A DNA stretch of 29,716 bases from JAKJGV01 sp964617565 (lineage in GTDB: Bacteria > Verrucomicrobiota > Kiritimatiellia > CAIQIC01 > JAGNIJ01). The position numbers and the translations under genes were made by a program. How positions within the stretch are numbered: the stretch's first letter is position 1; each line of letters starts with the position of its first letter. The stretch spans positions 1-29,716 of the forward strand of contig CAZTYH010000037.1 in NCBI GenBank assembly GCA_964617565.1. The letters run 5' to 3'. The notes below the pieces were generated by a model, which saw only the letters and a program-made list of their open reading frames with translations, did not search any database and was not told the DNA's origin. Of this stretch, positions 15,135 to 25,700 are shown piece by piece.

Positions 15135-17764
15135 ATAAAACGCGCGAAGTATCAAGCGGCATACCCGCATTCGATGCGGCCGTGCAATCGTTGCGCCTTG
15201 GAGACAACGTCGTCCTGCAGGTGGACAACCTCGAAGACTATCTCCTCTTCGTCCGCCCGTTTGCCGAGGGGTCCGTAAAAGATGGCCGACGCTGCGTTTA
15301 CATCCGCTTTGCGCCCCACCCTCCGGTATTGGGCCCCGATTCCGGTTTCGAGCTTGTAGAGGTGGACCCTTCACCCGGCTTCGATGTGTTCAGTGGAGAA
15401 GTTCATCGCATCATCGAGGAGCGTGGCCGAGAAGCGTTCTACGTGTTCGACAACCTCTCCGCGCTGGTGGTTGAATGGGCCACGGATGAACTGCTTGCCA
15501 ACTTCTTTCAAGTCACCTGCCCTTTTCTCTTCGAACTCGATACCGTCACCTATTTCGCGCTTACCCGCGGACGACACGCGCACAGCGCCGTGGCGCGAAT
15601 TCGCGACACGACCCAATTGCTCATTGATGTGTATCGCGCGAACGACGAGCTTTACGTTCATCCGCTCAAGGTGTGGGATCGGTTCTCACCGCAGATGTTT
15701 CTTCCTCATCGCGCGAGCGGCGATTTGTGGTCGCCCGTCTTTCAAAGCGGCGATGCGGCAACCGTTTCCTCTATTGCGTTGGAGCATCCCTTGCGGCCAA
15801 CCACGGAGTCCATCGCGCCGTGGAACGCCGTTTTCGAGCGGCTGCGCCGATATCGTGAGAGCGGCATGCCCTGGTCGGAGGACGTCCCCGAAATAGCGGC
15901 GCTGAAGGTGGAGCTTTCGCGCATGATGATCGGGGATCACCCTCAATTCAACAAGCTCGCAGACCGTTATTTCACTCTCGATGATCTTCTCCGTATCCGG
16001 AGCCGGCTTATCGGCTCCGGCCGTATCGGAGGAAAGGCCGCGGGAATGCTGGTGGCCCGGCATGCGCTGATGCGCGAAACGCGCGGCGGCCCCAAGGACT
16101 TCAGCAACCTGCTGGAAGGACACGATTCTTTCTACATCGGTTCCGACGTATTCTTCACCTTCCTCGTCAACAACGACCTCTTCCGGTTGCGGCTCAATCT
16201 TTCGCGCAGCTCATCCATTTCGCACGAAGAATTCGAAGAGGTTGAGAGGCGATTCCTTGCAGGGCGTTTTTCTCCCGAAATCACGGAGCAGTTTCGGAGC
16301 ATGCTCGATTATTTCGGACAGGCACCGATCATCGTTCGATCGAGCAGCCTGCTGGAAGACAACTTCGGCAATGCGTTTGCGGGCAAGTATCGCAGCGAAT
16401 TCTGCGCGAACCAGGGTAACCCGGAACAACGGCTGGAAGCGTTCATGAACGCGGTGAAGCTGGTTTATGCCAGCGCGTTGAATCCCGACGCCCTCTCCTA
16501 TCGGCGACGGCGCGGACTCGGCGAGAGCGACGAGCAGATGGCGATTCTCGTAATGCGCGTTTCCGGAATGCCTTACCGCCGGTATTTTTTCCCCACACTC
16601 GCCGGGGTTGCATTCTCACGAAATCTGTATGCATGGAGTGACCGCATTGATCCGGCGTCGGGCGTCATCCGTCTTGTTTTCGGTCTCGGCACGCGGGCCG
16701 TGAACCGGGTCGGCGGCGATTATCCGCGCATGATTGCCGTCAGCCATCCACAGCTCAGACCTGAAGTAGGCTCAAAAGTCGCAAAGTATTCCCAGCGCGA
16801 GATGGACCTGCTCGACCTGGATGCCAACGCATTGGTGACTCAGCCGATCATGGATGTGCTTGCACCCAAGGACTACCCCCATCTTTCGCTCATGGTTTCC
16901 GTGATGAAAGAAGGGGATCTTTACGATCCCCATACCCGCGATGTGGAGGGTACGCCGCGCGACCTCTATCTCACGTTCAACAACCTTCTGGCGCGGACCG
17001 ATTTTGTCAAAACCGTCGGGCAAATGCTCTCCGTTCTGGAAAAAGCCTATGGACACCCGGTGGATACGGAGTTTACAGCGCATGTGGACGCGAAAGGACA
17101 AGTCCGCGTGAACCTTCTGCAATGTCGCCCGCTCTGGGTCCCCGGCACACAGGGCCCGCTTCATATTCCGGCCGACTTGCAAAAGGATCGCATGCTGTTC
17201 AAGTCCGACCGATTCATCAGCGGCGGCGAAGTGCGCGGAATCCGCTATATGCTTTTCATTGACCCGAAGACATACGCGGGCATCAACAACGCCGGCATGA
17301 AGAAGTTTCTGGGCCGGATCGTGGGGAAAATCAACAGCCTGCCTCAGATCGAACAATCGAAAATCATCATGATCGGCCCCGGCCGCTGGGGCAGCAGCAA
17401 TATCGAGCTTGGGGTCAATGTGGGCTACGCAGACATTGATAATGCAGCGGTGCTGGTTGAGCTTGCCCGCGAGGAGGCCGGGCACGTACCCGAAGTTTCA
17501 TATGGCACGCATTTCTTCCAGGATCTTGTCGAACAGCAGATTATTTATCTCCCGGTTTATCCTCAGGACGCCAACACCTGTTTCAACGAAGATTTCTTCC
17601 GGGCCTCGCCCAACGCGCTCAAGGCGCTGCTGCCCGATGCCGGTGCTTACGAACACATTGTCAAAGTCATAGACGTTCCGTCTTCGTCCAACGGAAAGTA
17701 CGCGCACGTAATCGCCGATCCTGAGTCCCGTTGCGCTGTTTGTTTCCTGGATGACGGGTCTTGA
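15131..17764 (+). CDS. PEP/pyruvate-binding (PPDK_N-like) domain protein, no swivel domain
   Basis: 877 residues, start overlapping the gltD stop (ATGA). Residues about 1-230 resemble a KaiC/RecA-type fold (SGIPAFDAAVQSLRLGDNVV) but lack a Walker A GKT/S loop. Residues about 290-665 are a PEP-synthase/PPDK ATP-grasp-type domain, with IGGKAAGM near 300, PIIVRSSSLLEDNFGNAFAG near 397-416, VMRVSG, and VNLLQCRPLW near 660. A C-terminal domain of unknown role contains IMIGPGRWGSSN near 745 and YGTHFFQDLVE. The phosphohistidine swivel domain and PEP-binding barrel are both absent, so it cannot be a complete PEP synthase. Coupling to gltD suggests a link between the nitrogen and carbon state; the actual reaction is unknown. 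Confidence 0.8.
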   Translation: MNKTREVSSGIPAFDAAVQSLRLGDNVVLQVDNLEDYLLFVRPFAEGSVKDGRRCVYIRFAPHPPVLGPDSGFELVEVDPSPGFDVFSGEVHRIIEERGREAFYVFDNLSALVVEWATDELLANFFQVTCPFLFELDTVTYFALTRGRHAHSAVARIRDTTQLLIDVYRANDELYVHPLKVWDRFSPQMFLPHRASGDLWSPVFQSGDAATVSSIALEHPLRPTTESIAPWNAVFERLRRYRESGMPWSEDVPEIAALKVELSRMMIGDHPQFNKLADRYFTLDDLLRIRSRLIGSGRIGGKAAGMLVARHALMRETRGGPKDFSNLLEGHDSFYIGSDVFFTFLVNNDLFRLRLNLSRSSSISHEEFEEVERRFLAGRFSPEITEQFRSMLDYFGQAPIIVRSSSLLEDNFGNAFAGKYRSEFCANQGNPEQRLEAFMNAVKLVYASALNPDALSYRRRRGLGESDEQMAILVMRVSGMPYRRYFFPTLAGVAFSRNLYAWSDRIDPASGVIRLVFGLGTRAVNRVGGDYPRMIAVSHPQLRPEVGSKVAKYSQREMDLLDLDANALVTQPIMDVLAPKDYPHLSLMVSVMKEGDLYDPHTRDVEGTPRDLYLTFNNLLARTDFVKTVGQMLSVLEKAYGHPVDTEFTAHVDAKGQVRVNLLQCRPLWVPGTQGPLHIPADLQKDRMLFKSDRFISGGEVRGIRYMLFIDPKTYAGINNAGMKKFLGRIVGKINSLPQIEQSKIIMIGPGRWGSSNIELGVNVGYADIDNAAVLVELAREEAGHVPEVSYGTHFFQDLVEQQIIYLPVYPQDANTCFNEDFFRASPNALKALLPDAGAYEHIVKVIDVPSSSNGKYAHVIADPESRCAVCFLDDGS

Positions 17765-17941
17765 GGGATCCACTCCACTTTCTGACCGCCGCCAGCATCA
17801 ACAGTCCTTGACCGGAACACAGGTTGCCTTCTTGCCTTCATTCCCCTCGCGTCCAAGCAAGGGGCCCAGCCACCCCTAACAGCCCGCACCAGGCCCGTCC
17901 TCATCCTGATCCTTTCCCTCTCGATCTTCACTCACCACCCC

Positions 17942-17993
17942 ACCCGACCTTATCAGCTTATGCGCATATGCGCATAAGCTGATAAGGTCGGGT
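17942..17993. repeat. Perfect 52-bp palindrome
   Basis: Twenty-six bases on each side of the centre (between 17967 and 17968) are exactly complementary with no loop; the core is TTATGCGCATATGCGCATAA. No T-run follows, so it is not a classical terminator on either strand. It could extrude as a cruciform, act as a bidirectional transcription block, or bind a dimeric regulator ahead of the uracil permease. The rest of 17765-18120 holds no gene that I can support. Confidence 0.9.
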
Positions 17994-18120
17994 ACGCTCA
18001 AGCAGATGGATGGTGAAATGTCTTGTTGCAGATGAATGCATGTTGCTGCGTTGATGTTTTTCGCTCGATCAAAGAGCAAGCCCTATCCTAGACTCCGGCT
18101 CACCAAAGAGGAGTTGCGTT

Positions 18121-19359
18121 ATGGCGAACACCAATCCGCTCAAAACCGCCGTGCTTGGGATTCAGATGCTGTTTGTCGCCTTCGGCGCGCTCGTTTTGGT
18201 TCCACTGCTTACCGGATTGGACCCATCCATCGCCCTCTTCACAGCCGGCATTGGAACGCTACTGTTCCAATTGATCACCGGCGGTTCTATTCCGATTTTT
18301 CTCGCAAGCTCCTTTGCGTTCATTGCGCCCATCCAGTACGGCATGGAGAACTTCGGCGCAGGCGCCACTCTTGGAGCGCTTGCATGTACCGGGCTGGTTT
18401 ATGCCCTGATCAGCGCCGGTATACGTTTCGGCGGTGTGTCCACCATTCAACGCTACCTGCCCCCCATTGTCACCGGTCCCGTAATCATGGTGATAGGACT
18501 CAAGCTCGCGCCCGTTGCCGTCCGCATGGCTCGATGTTTCCAGGCTTCTGAAAACATGAATGGATGGGCCATGATCATCGCCACAATCTCGCTGGCCACA
18601 GCTGTTGCCGTTTCCATATTCGGCAAGCGCATGCTGCGACTCCTCCCCATTCTGTCCGGTATTATCGTCGGCTATGTTGTCGCATGGATCTGCGGATTCG
18701 TTGATTTTACTCCCATTCGCGAAGCAGCCTGGTTCGAAATTCCATGGCGGCGCGCCCTGGCTTCCGGAGCCTTTGCCATGCCCCATCTCAACCTGACGGC
18801 TATCATCTATATCCTTCCCGTGGCCATCGCACCCGCGATCGAACATGTCGGAGATATCCTCGCCATTTCCTCCGTCACAGGAAACAACTACTTTGAAAAA
18901 CCGGGCCTTCACCGGACGCTGCTGGGAGATGGCCTTGCCACGACGGTCGCCTCGATACTCGGAGGCCCGCCGAACACCACGTACTCCGAAGTCACCGGTG
19001 CTGTCGCGCTGACCGGCGTAACCGACCCGCGCTACATGCGCGTCGCCGCTGTTGCAGCCATCCTTCTGGCATTTATCGGCAAGCTCGCCGCCGTGCTGAA
19101 AACCATTCCCTCCCCCGTGATCGGCGGAATCATGGTTCTCTTGTTCGGAATGATCGCCGCGATCGGAATCGGATCCATGGTCCGCGCGCAAGTGGATATG
19201 AGCAAGCCCCGCAATCTCGTTATCGCATCCGTGATCCTTGTTGTCGGCATCGGCGACATGGTGATCTGTTGCGGCCGCATCACACTCAGCGGAATCGGGC
19301 TTTCGGGAATTGTGGGAATCCTGCTGAACATCATCCTGCCGGAAGAAACTAAGCAGTAG
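18121..19359 (+). CDS. uraA: Uracil permease (NCS2 family)
   Basis: A 412-residue inner-membrane nucleobase:proton symporter with about 12-14 hydrophobic segments and almost no extramembrane loops. Substrate-site signatures of UraA-type proteins are present: the Glu in APAIEHVGD and the Glu in GGPPNTTYSE. Other family landmarks are QMLFVAFGALVLVPLLTG at the N-terminus and SSFAFIAPI. The start has AGGAG 7 nt upstream. It stands alone behind the 52-bp palindrome. Xanthine or other NCS2 substrates cannot be fully excluded, but the sequence reads closest to uracil permeases. Confidence 0.9.
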   Translation: MANTNPLKTAVLGIQMLFVAFGALVLVPLLTGLDPSIALFTAGIGTLLFQLITGGSIPIFLASSFAFIAPIQYGMENFGAGATLGALACTGLVYALISAGIRFGGVSTIQRYLPPIVTGPVIMVIGLKLAPVAVRMARCFQASENMNGWAMIIATISLATAVAVSIFGKRMLRLLPILSGIIVGYVVAWICGFVDFTPIREAAWFEIPWRRALASGAFAMPHLNLTAIIYILPVAIAPAIEHVGDILAISSVTGNNYFEKPGLHRTLLGDGLATTVASILGGPPNTTYSEVTGAVALTGVTDPRYMRVAAVAAILLAFIGKLAAVLKTIPSPVIGGIMVLLFGMIAAIGIGSMVRAQVDMSKPRNLVIASVILVVGIGDMVICCGRITLSGIGLSGIVGILLNIILPEETKQ

Positions 19360-19384
19360 CCGCGCTTGTGGTTCTCTGCCCAAT

Positions 19385-19510
19385 TTCCGCGTTCACGCGG
19401 AAGATCCCGACGCTGAAGCGTCGGAAAGGCTGTCCGCCTGAAGGCGGAACTCCGGCAACCATCCGTCAGAGTTCCGCGTTTACGCGGAAGCCGGGCGCGG
19501 GCTTCAGCCC
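19385..19510. repeat. Cluster of five short-loop palindromes (REP/BIME-like)
   Basis: Five hairpins with 2-nt loops stand in a row: TTCCGCGTTCACGCGGAA (19385-19402), CCGACGCTGAAGCGTCGG (19407-19424), TCCGCCTGAAGGCGGA (19433-19448), TTCCGCGTTTACGCGGAA (19472-19489) and GGGCTTCAGCCC (19499-19510). The first and fourth differ in one loop base. The unequal units and spacing exclude CRISPR. They fill most of the 223-bp gap between uraA and gdh and probably belong to a dispersed REP-like family. Confidence 0.8.
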
Positions 19511-19582
19511 CGAAGGTCTTACCACCCCCACCTGTAAAGGGTATAGTGCCAAAAGGGCATCACTCCAACACAAGGAGCCATT

Positions 19583-20854
<1,272 letters not shown>

Positions 20855-20928
20855 CCCGCCCGTGGAAAAGAGGACGGGCGGGGAGAGAGTTCGAGCGTAA
20901 GCCCGGAGAGAGGGTCTCTTCCCCGCCC
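20855..20928. terminator. Overlapping hairpins between gdh and the PEP-CTERM gene
   Basis: CCCGCCCGT (20855-20863) pairs with ACGGGCGGG (20874-20882). The same GGGCGGGGAGAGA segment can instead pair with TCTCTTCCCCGCCC (20915-20928). The two stems are mutually exclusive. Lying between convergent genes, they probably end transcription from both sides, although no strong T-run is present. Confidence 0.5.
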
Positions 20929-20948
20929 ATTGTGCTGAGAATCAGAAG

Positions 20949-21551
20949 TTATTTGCGACGACGAACCAGCCCGAGAACGCCCATGGCAACTCCCAGCAAG
21001 GCCAGGGTGCTCGGTTCCGGAATAGCTTCCGCAAACGAGAAGTTATCAAATGTATGCCACGCATTATCCGTCGTGGTGTCTGTCGTGTGAACCACGGCAC
21101 GCACACTGGCTTGAACAGCGCCGGCCGGAGCCACAAGATTGTTGAGTTCGACAAAGCTGTAGTCATGCGGACTGGACAAGGGCGCCGACCCAACGCCATT
21201 GCCCCACATAATTTCACCCAGACCATTGAGCCATTGGATCTCAAGGAACTGCTCTGAGTTATTCGCTGTTCCCGCGTAGCGCAGCCAGGCACTCGCGTCG
21301 TAGCTTAATCCCTCCGAAACAGAAACCAACTGAAAGGCCACAAACCATCCGTCGGGTCCAACGCTCGCCGGAGCATGATAGGAAAGCCCATACGAACCAC
21401 TTTGCGCATCTCCACCCATTCCGACGTACCAGCCGCCTGCATCCCAGCCGGTGAGATCACCGGTCTCGAACCCGGGATTCGTCAGCAGGTTCGCACTCGC
21501 GACCCCGCACAATCCCAACAGCAATACCGCCACTATACGCATCACCTTCAT
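20949..21551 (-). CDS. PEP-CTERM anchored secreted protein
   Basis: A 200-residue exported protein of the exosortase/PEP-CTERM sorting system. Signal peptide at about 1-20 (MKVMRIVAVLLLGLCGVASA). The mature protein begins NLLTNPGFETGDLTGW, a frequent opening of PEP-CTERM carbohydrate-binding-like beta-sandwich domains. The C-terminus has the full sorting signal: AIPEPSTLALLG, a hydrophobic helix and the basic end RRRK. The start was chosen at 21551 because GGAGGGAG lies about 8 nt upstream; a longer frame would place this site inside the coding region. No exosortase gene is in the window. Role: probably cell-surface or extracellular polymer attachment. Confidence 0.88.
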   Translation of the reverse strand: MKVMRIVAVLLLGLCGVASANLLTNPGFETGDLTGWDAGGWYVGMGGDAQSGSYGLSYHAPASVGPDGWFVAFQLVSVSEGLSYDASAWLRYAGTANNSEQFLEIQWLNGLGEIMWGNGVGSAPLSSPHDYSFVELNNLVAPAGAVQASVRAVVHTTDTTTDNAWHTFDNFSFAEAIPEPSTLALLGVAMGVLGLVRRRK

Positions 21552-21697
21552 CCTGCACTCCCTCCTCATCTTCGAGCCCCGCAACGCTGCGCAGCTCATG
21601 GTTTATCTTTCCGCAACCGCTCTCATTTCAGGTTTCAGTCCCCGCCGCACTGCTTGTTCGTTGAACTACACCGGCCGACAGGAAACCCCGATCCAAT

Positions 21698-21766
21698 TAA
21701 CTAATTATTGGTTATATAAAGAGGAGCCGCGATCCTGCAAGCTCTTTTTTAACTATTTTATAGTTA
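21698..21766. promoter_or_regulatory. Two 17-bp inverted-repeat sites upstream of the PEP-CTERM gene
   Basis: TAACTAATTATTGGTTA (21698-21714) and TAACTATTTTATAGTTA (21750-21766) are both TAAC-N9-GTTA. They are centred 52 bp (about five helical turns) apart in an AT-rich block. They look like paired operators for the gene starting at 21551. The remaining 21552-21914 gap has no gene that I can support. Confidence 0.4.
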
Positions 21767-21878
21767 TACAACGGAGAGAGCCCGCGATACCGGTTAACTC
21801 TGGGTTAAAACGAAAATTGGACCTGCGATTGCGCTTACATCCTCTCCGCTCCACGCACCGCCGGCACCTTCATATCGT

Positions 21879-21914
21879 CCCCACTCCCCCCGGGAGAGGG
21901 ACGGGGTGAGGGGT
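21879..21914. repeat. CCCTCACCCC/CTCTCCC-type interspersed repeat
   Basis: The stretch CCCCACTCCC-CCC-GGGAGAGGG followed by ACGGGGTGAGGGG forms a hairpin. It resembles a G/C-strand-biased intergenic repeat seen in many bacterial genomes (recalled, not searched). It abuts the stop of the methyltransferase gene and may serve as its terminator. Confidence 0.55.
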
Positions 21915-22565
21915 TCACTTTTTCCGTAACAACACCACATCCGTCCCTTCAAAAAACAAGTCCGCACTCCAGCGATCTGCCAGCCACTCAAACGTCGCTT
22001 CGGAAAAAAAGATCACGTGCGTGTCGTCATTCTTGTACGGCCAACCCTTGAAGGCCTTCGCGTCTCTCGCCCGTTTTGTCATGACCCCCAACCACCCGCC
22101 CTGTTTCAGCACCCCCCACAACCGGTCCAACTCCTCGCGCGGCCGATGCAGATGCTCCAGTACTTCACTCGCCGTGATGAAATCGTATTGCCGCTCAAAC
22201 ACACGCGGGTCCGGCGCGTAGAACGGATCGTAGATATCCATCGCGTGCCCTGCTTCTTCAAACATGAGCGAGAGCGTGGGCCCCGGACCACTGCCGAAGT
22301 CGAGCCCATGACTGCAGGGGACAAGGCGTTCCGAAAGAGGAGTAAAAAGGCGGGAAAGAAAGCGCCGATAACATTCATCTGACGGATCGTTCTCGTGCAA
22401 ATCGTAACGCGCCTTCTCGACTTCCGGAGACAGAAACTGCGAGGGCGGAACAAATACGAGTTGGCAATTCGCGCAACGATAGAAAGACCTGCCCGCGTCC
22501 CGGGAAAAATGGTATCCGCGCACCGCATCACAAAGAGGACATGGAGTGAGATTATTGTGCTGCAT
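21915..22565 (-). CDS. Class I SAM-dependent methyltransferase with zinc ribbon
   Basis: 216 residues. The N-terminus carries a four-cysteine zinc ribbon (CPLC at 9-12 and CANC at 31-34). A Rossmann methyltransferase core follows, with SAM motif I GLDFGSGPGPTLSLMFEE near 86-103 and the post-motif acidic/aromatic strand (DIYDPFY). FITASEVLEHLHRP is the motif-II/III region of Methyltransf_11/23-type proteins, and FFSEATFEWL is typical of the last strands. The start was chosen at 22565 because AGGA lies 7 nt upstream; the longer frame from 22583 would put this site inside the coding region. Substrate unknown; the neighbours give no clear hint. Confidence 0.82.
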   Translation of the reverse strand: MQHNNLTPCPLCDAVRGYHFSRDAGRSFYRCANCQLVFVPPSQFLSPEVEKARYDLHENDPSDECYRRFLSRLFTPLSERLVPCSHGLDFGSGPGPTLSLMFEEAGHAMDIYDPFYAPDPRVFERQYDFITASEVLEHLHRPREELDRLWGVLKQGGWLGVMTKRARDAKAFKGWPYKNDDTHVIFFSEATFEWLADRWSADLFFEGTDVVLLRKK

Positions 22566-22794
22566 AACGTTTTCCTGACACATCGAAGCGCCGCGGTACC
22601 AATATTATCCAGTGACGGGAAATATCTCGACCCCATTTCCCAATTAACGAAGGCCTAAGCAACCGGTATATACAGATTGTGGGAGCTCGCCCAGTTGAAT
22701 AAGGTTTGCGGCTCATATTCCTGTGGGGATTTCGCGCTTCCTTCGCAGGAAGTGACGAATGTTCGCACCCCGTTCGTTGCAGGAGGTTTCGCTA

Positions 22795-25700
22795 ATGATA
22801 AGTCGAAAAAAAGCAAGGCGCATTCGCGGCATACTTGCTGCCGCAGCCATTCTCACTGCCGTCTATTATATCGCAGGTTTTTGTGCTGCTCCGCATGAAA
22901 GCGGTGTTATTGCTTCCCTTTCTCGACATCGCCAAGGTCCAGACACAAGCATAGGGGCAATCTCAACTGAAGTTCAGGCTCATGCTAAAGAGGAGCTTAG
23001 CGCGTCCAGCATGCAGCCCTTATCAGCAACCAAAAACAAGACGACCAAAGCAGATCCGTATTCATACAACTCCATAAGATCCGAGCAACTGGATTCGGAC
23101 AAGCAACACCCGGCCAATACTTTCTACGGCCTCGGCCAACCGCACCGATTAACGGATCTTCCACCAAGCGAGTTGCGGCGGGAAATTGAAAAGCTTCCAG
23201 ATGAAGCTCAAGCCTCCGCTCTAACGGCACTGCGCGAATTACAGTTTCACATAAACGACGTTGCATCTCTTCGTACTGACAGTGCGGGTTCAATCTACTA
23301 TGTTTGCAGTTTCAACAACACACACCCGCATCACGTCTCCCCCAAGTCTGAGTCACAGGTCCAACAGCCAAATGCAAAGCATACCGGCATTCCTTTTGAT
23401 TCCACGCATCGCCCGCTTCGTTCTATACCTCAAAAGAACGCACCTGCGGTGCCGATCTCCACGCCACCGATCTTTCACAGTCGGCCCAGCTCATCGAACG
23501 TGCTTTATCTGGATTTTAATGGAGGGATTGTTAGCGGTAGAGCTTGGAACGTCAGTACGAGCACGAATTTTGTCGCTAGGAGCAGTTGGGACTGCCGACC
23601 TTACGATACAGATGGTAATGAAAACACCTTTTCACAGGAAGAACAACAAAGCATAAGCAATATCTGGGCGCGCGTTGCAGAGGATTTCGCCCCATTTGAT
23701 GTGAATGTGACTACAAAGGAGCCCACGACTTGGACGGACACTACGGGTTGGGCTCTCATAACTTCATCGGTTGATCGGAACGGTAATAACTGTCCTCATC
23801 ATGGGTACGGCGGCATAGCTTATGTCAATATGTTTGGATCTGCCGACTATGCTTTTTATTCGCCCGTTTGGGTGGAGATAATGAGCGAATCGAGTATTGC
23901 AGAAGCCACGTCACATGAACTTGGTCATAATCTTGGCCTTAGTCATGATGGCACCACAGACAAAGAATACTACGGAGGCCATGGCACAGGAAGCACATCA
24001 TGGGGACCAATCATGGGAGCTGCCTATGGTAGAAACGTGTCCACATGGTCCAAGGGGGAATACTACGACGCCAATAACACTCAAGATGATCTTCTAATCA
24101 TCTCCGAAAAAATCCCGTACATAGGCGACGATCATGGCAATAGCAATGGAAACGCGACGCCGATGACCGTCAGCGGCACTCAACTATCTCAACGCGGCAT
24201 CCTTGAACGAAACAGCGACACAGACGTCTTTTCTTTTCCAGCCCCAGAGGGAACTGTCGTTCTGCGTATCAAGCCTTGGTCCAGTGACATTGATACAAAA
24301 GGCGGCAATTTGGACATTGCCGCACTCCTATACAATGCGGCTGGATCTCTCGTAGCCTTTGCCGACCCAATTGCTGACACAGATGCCACCATCGAGACAA
24401 CGATCTCAGAAGGGCTGCACTACCTGCATATCACAGGAACGGGCACCGGGAGCCCGATGAACAACCCACCGAGTGGATACACCGAATATGGCAGTCTCGG
24501 ACAATTCTTTGTAACAGGCACGATTACCCCAAAACCGGAGCCAAGACCAACAGCAGGCATCCACGCAATCACGCCTTCGTCAGTCACGCAAGGTGGCGGC
24601 ATCATCAGTTTCGACGGGTCTGCCAGCAGTGCCACAACGCCGGACGCCACACTTTCCATTTACAGGTGGACATCAAATCTCAACGGTCAACTCTATAGCG
24701 GGAGTTCTTCCTCCTTCAGCCGCAACTCAACTGAACTCTCGGCAGGACAGCACACCATAACCCTCCAAGTGCGGGATTCAAATGGACTCTGGAGTGAGAA
24801 CACAGCGCAGTCCACGCTTTATGTCTATGAACCGGGTCCCGATGCCGGACACGATTTGGCAATTGGCTTCATAGAAGAAATACCCACAACTGTGAATCCT
24901 GGCGGCGATGTACGCGTTGGTATCAACGTTGCCAATCATGGCATATTCTCGGAATCTGGGTTCTCTGTCATTTACAGGTTGTTATCTGCTACAAGCACCG
25001 TTCTTGATGAGATTTCTCAACACCCATTGGTTACAATATCTGCGGGCGGGAATGCTGGCCTTACGCGAGTCTATTTAGACGTGCCAAGTGCATACAACGG
25101 ACCAGCAACGGTTACGATTGACATAATAACGGCACTGGATGAAAACCGTGGGAACAATAATGCTACAAGAAGCTTTCATGTTGGCAATCCGCCAACTTAT
25201 GAGACCTATTCAGGGAGTACGTGGTACCACGTTGGTGGCGATGCTCCCGCAACGGAAGATGGATATGAAGTAATAGCTCAAACTATTAGTGGTGGAAAAG
25301 TGACATTTTTGGTTTCAAAGGGTTCATTTCAACAAACAGTAAGTCTGGCGGTGGGTGAGTACGCTTTTGTAGATTCGAATAGGCTTCTTTTATATTTTCA
25401 AAACCATATCAACTATCGAATCGGTGACAGATGGTATGATCGTTTTTCGCTAGCATTGCTTACGGAAGATAGTGGGGCCGCTTGGGTTAGTGGAGAAACA
25501 CCTACAGTATTTGAAGGAGAAGATGGAGCATTTAACATTAGATATCGTGATAGCACATCCGGCTTTGGTTATGTGCTAAGCATTGGATATGACGGTCCAA
25601 CAGTTTCGCAATGGCCGCGCGATACAGATTGGCTTAGCTACACCGAGCAAAGACTTACCCTTACGCCTTCTCTCGGAAGCGCAGGTGTTTTCAAGTTCTG

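Noticed and set aside
18259..19383. Long antisense frame (374 codons) opposite uraA
   Set aside because: uraA on the plus strand is a clear membrane permease; the antisense product is a charged low-complexity mirror of it.
19385..19510. Possible CRISPR array
   Set aside because: The palindromic units differ in sequence and spacing and there are no constant repeats with unique spacers of equal length.
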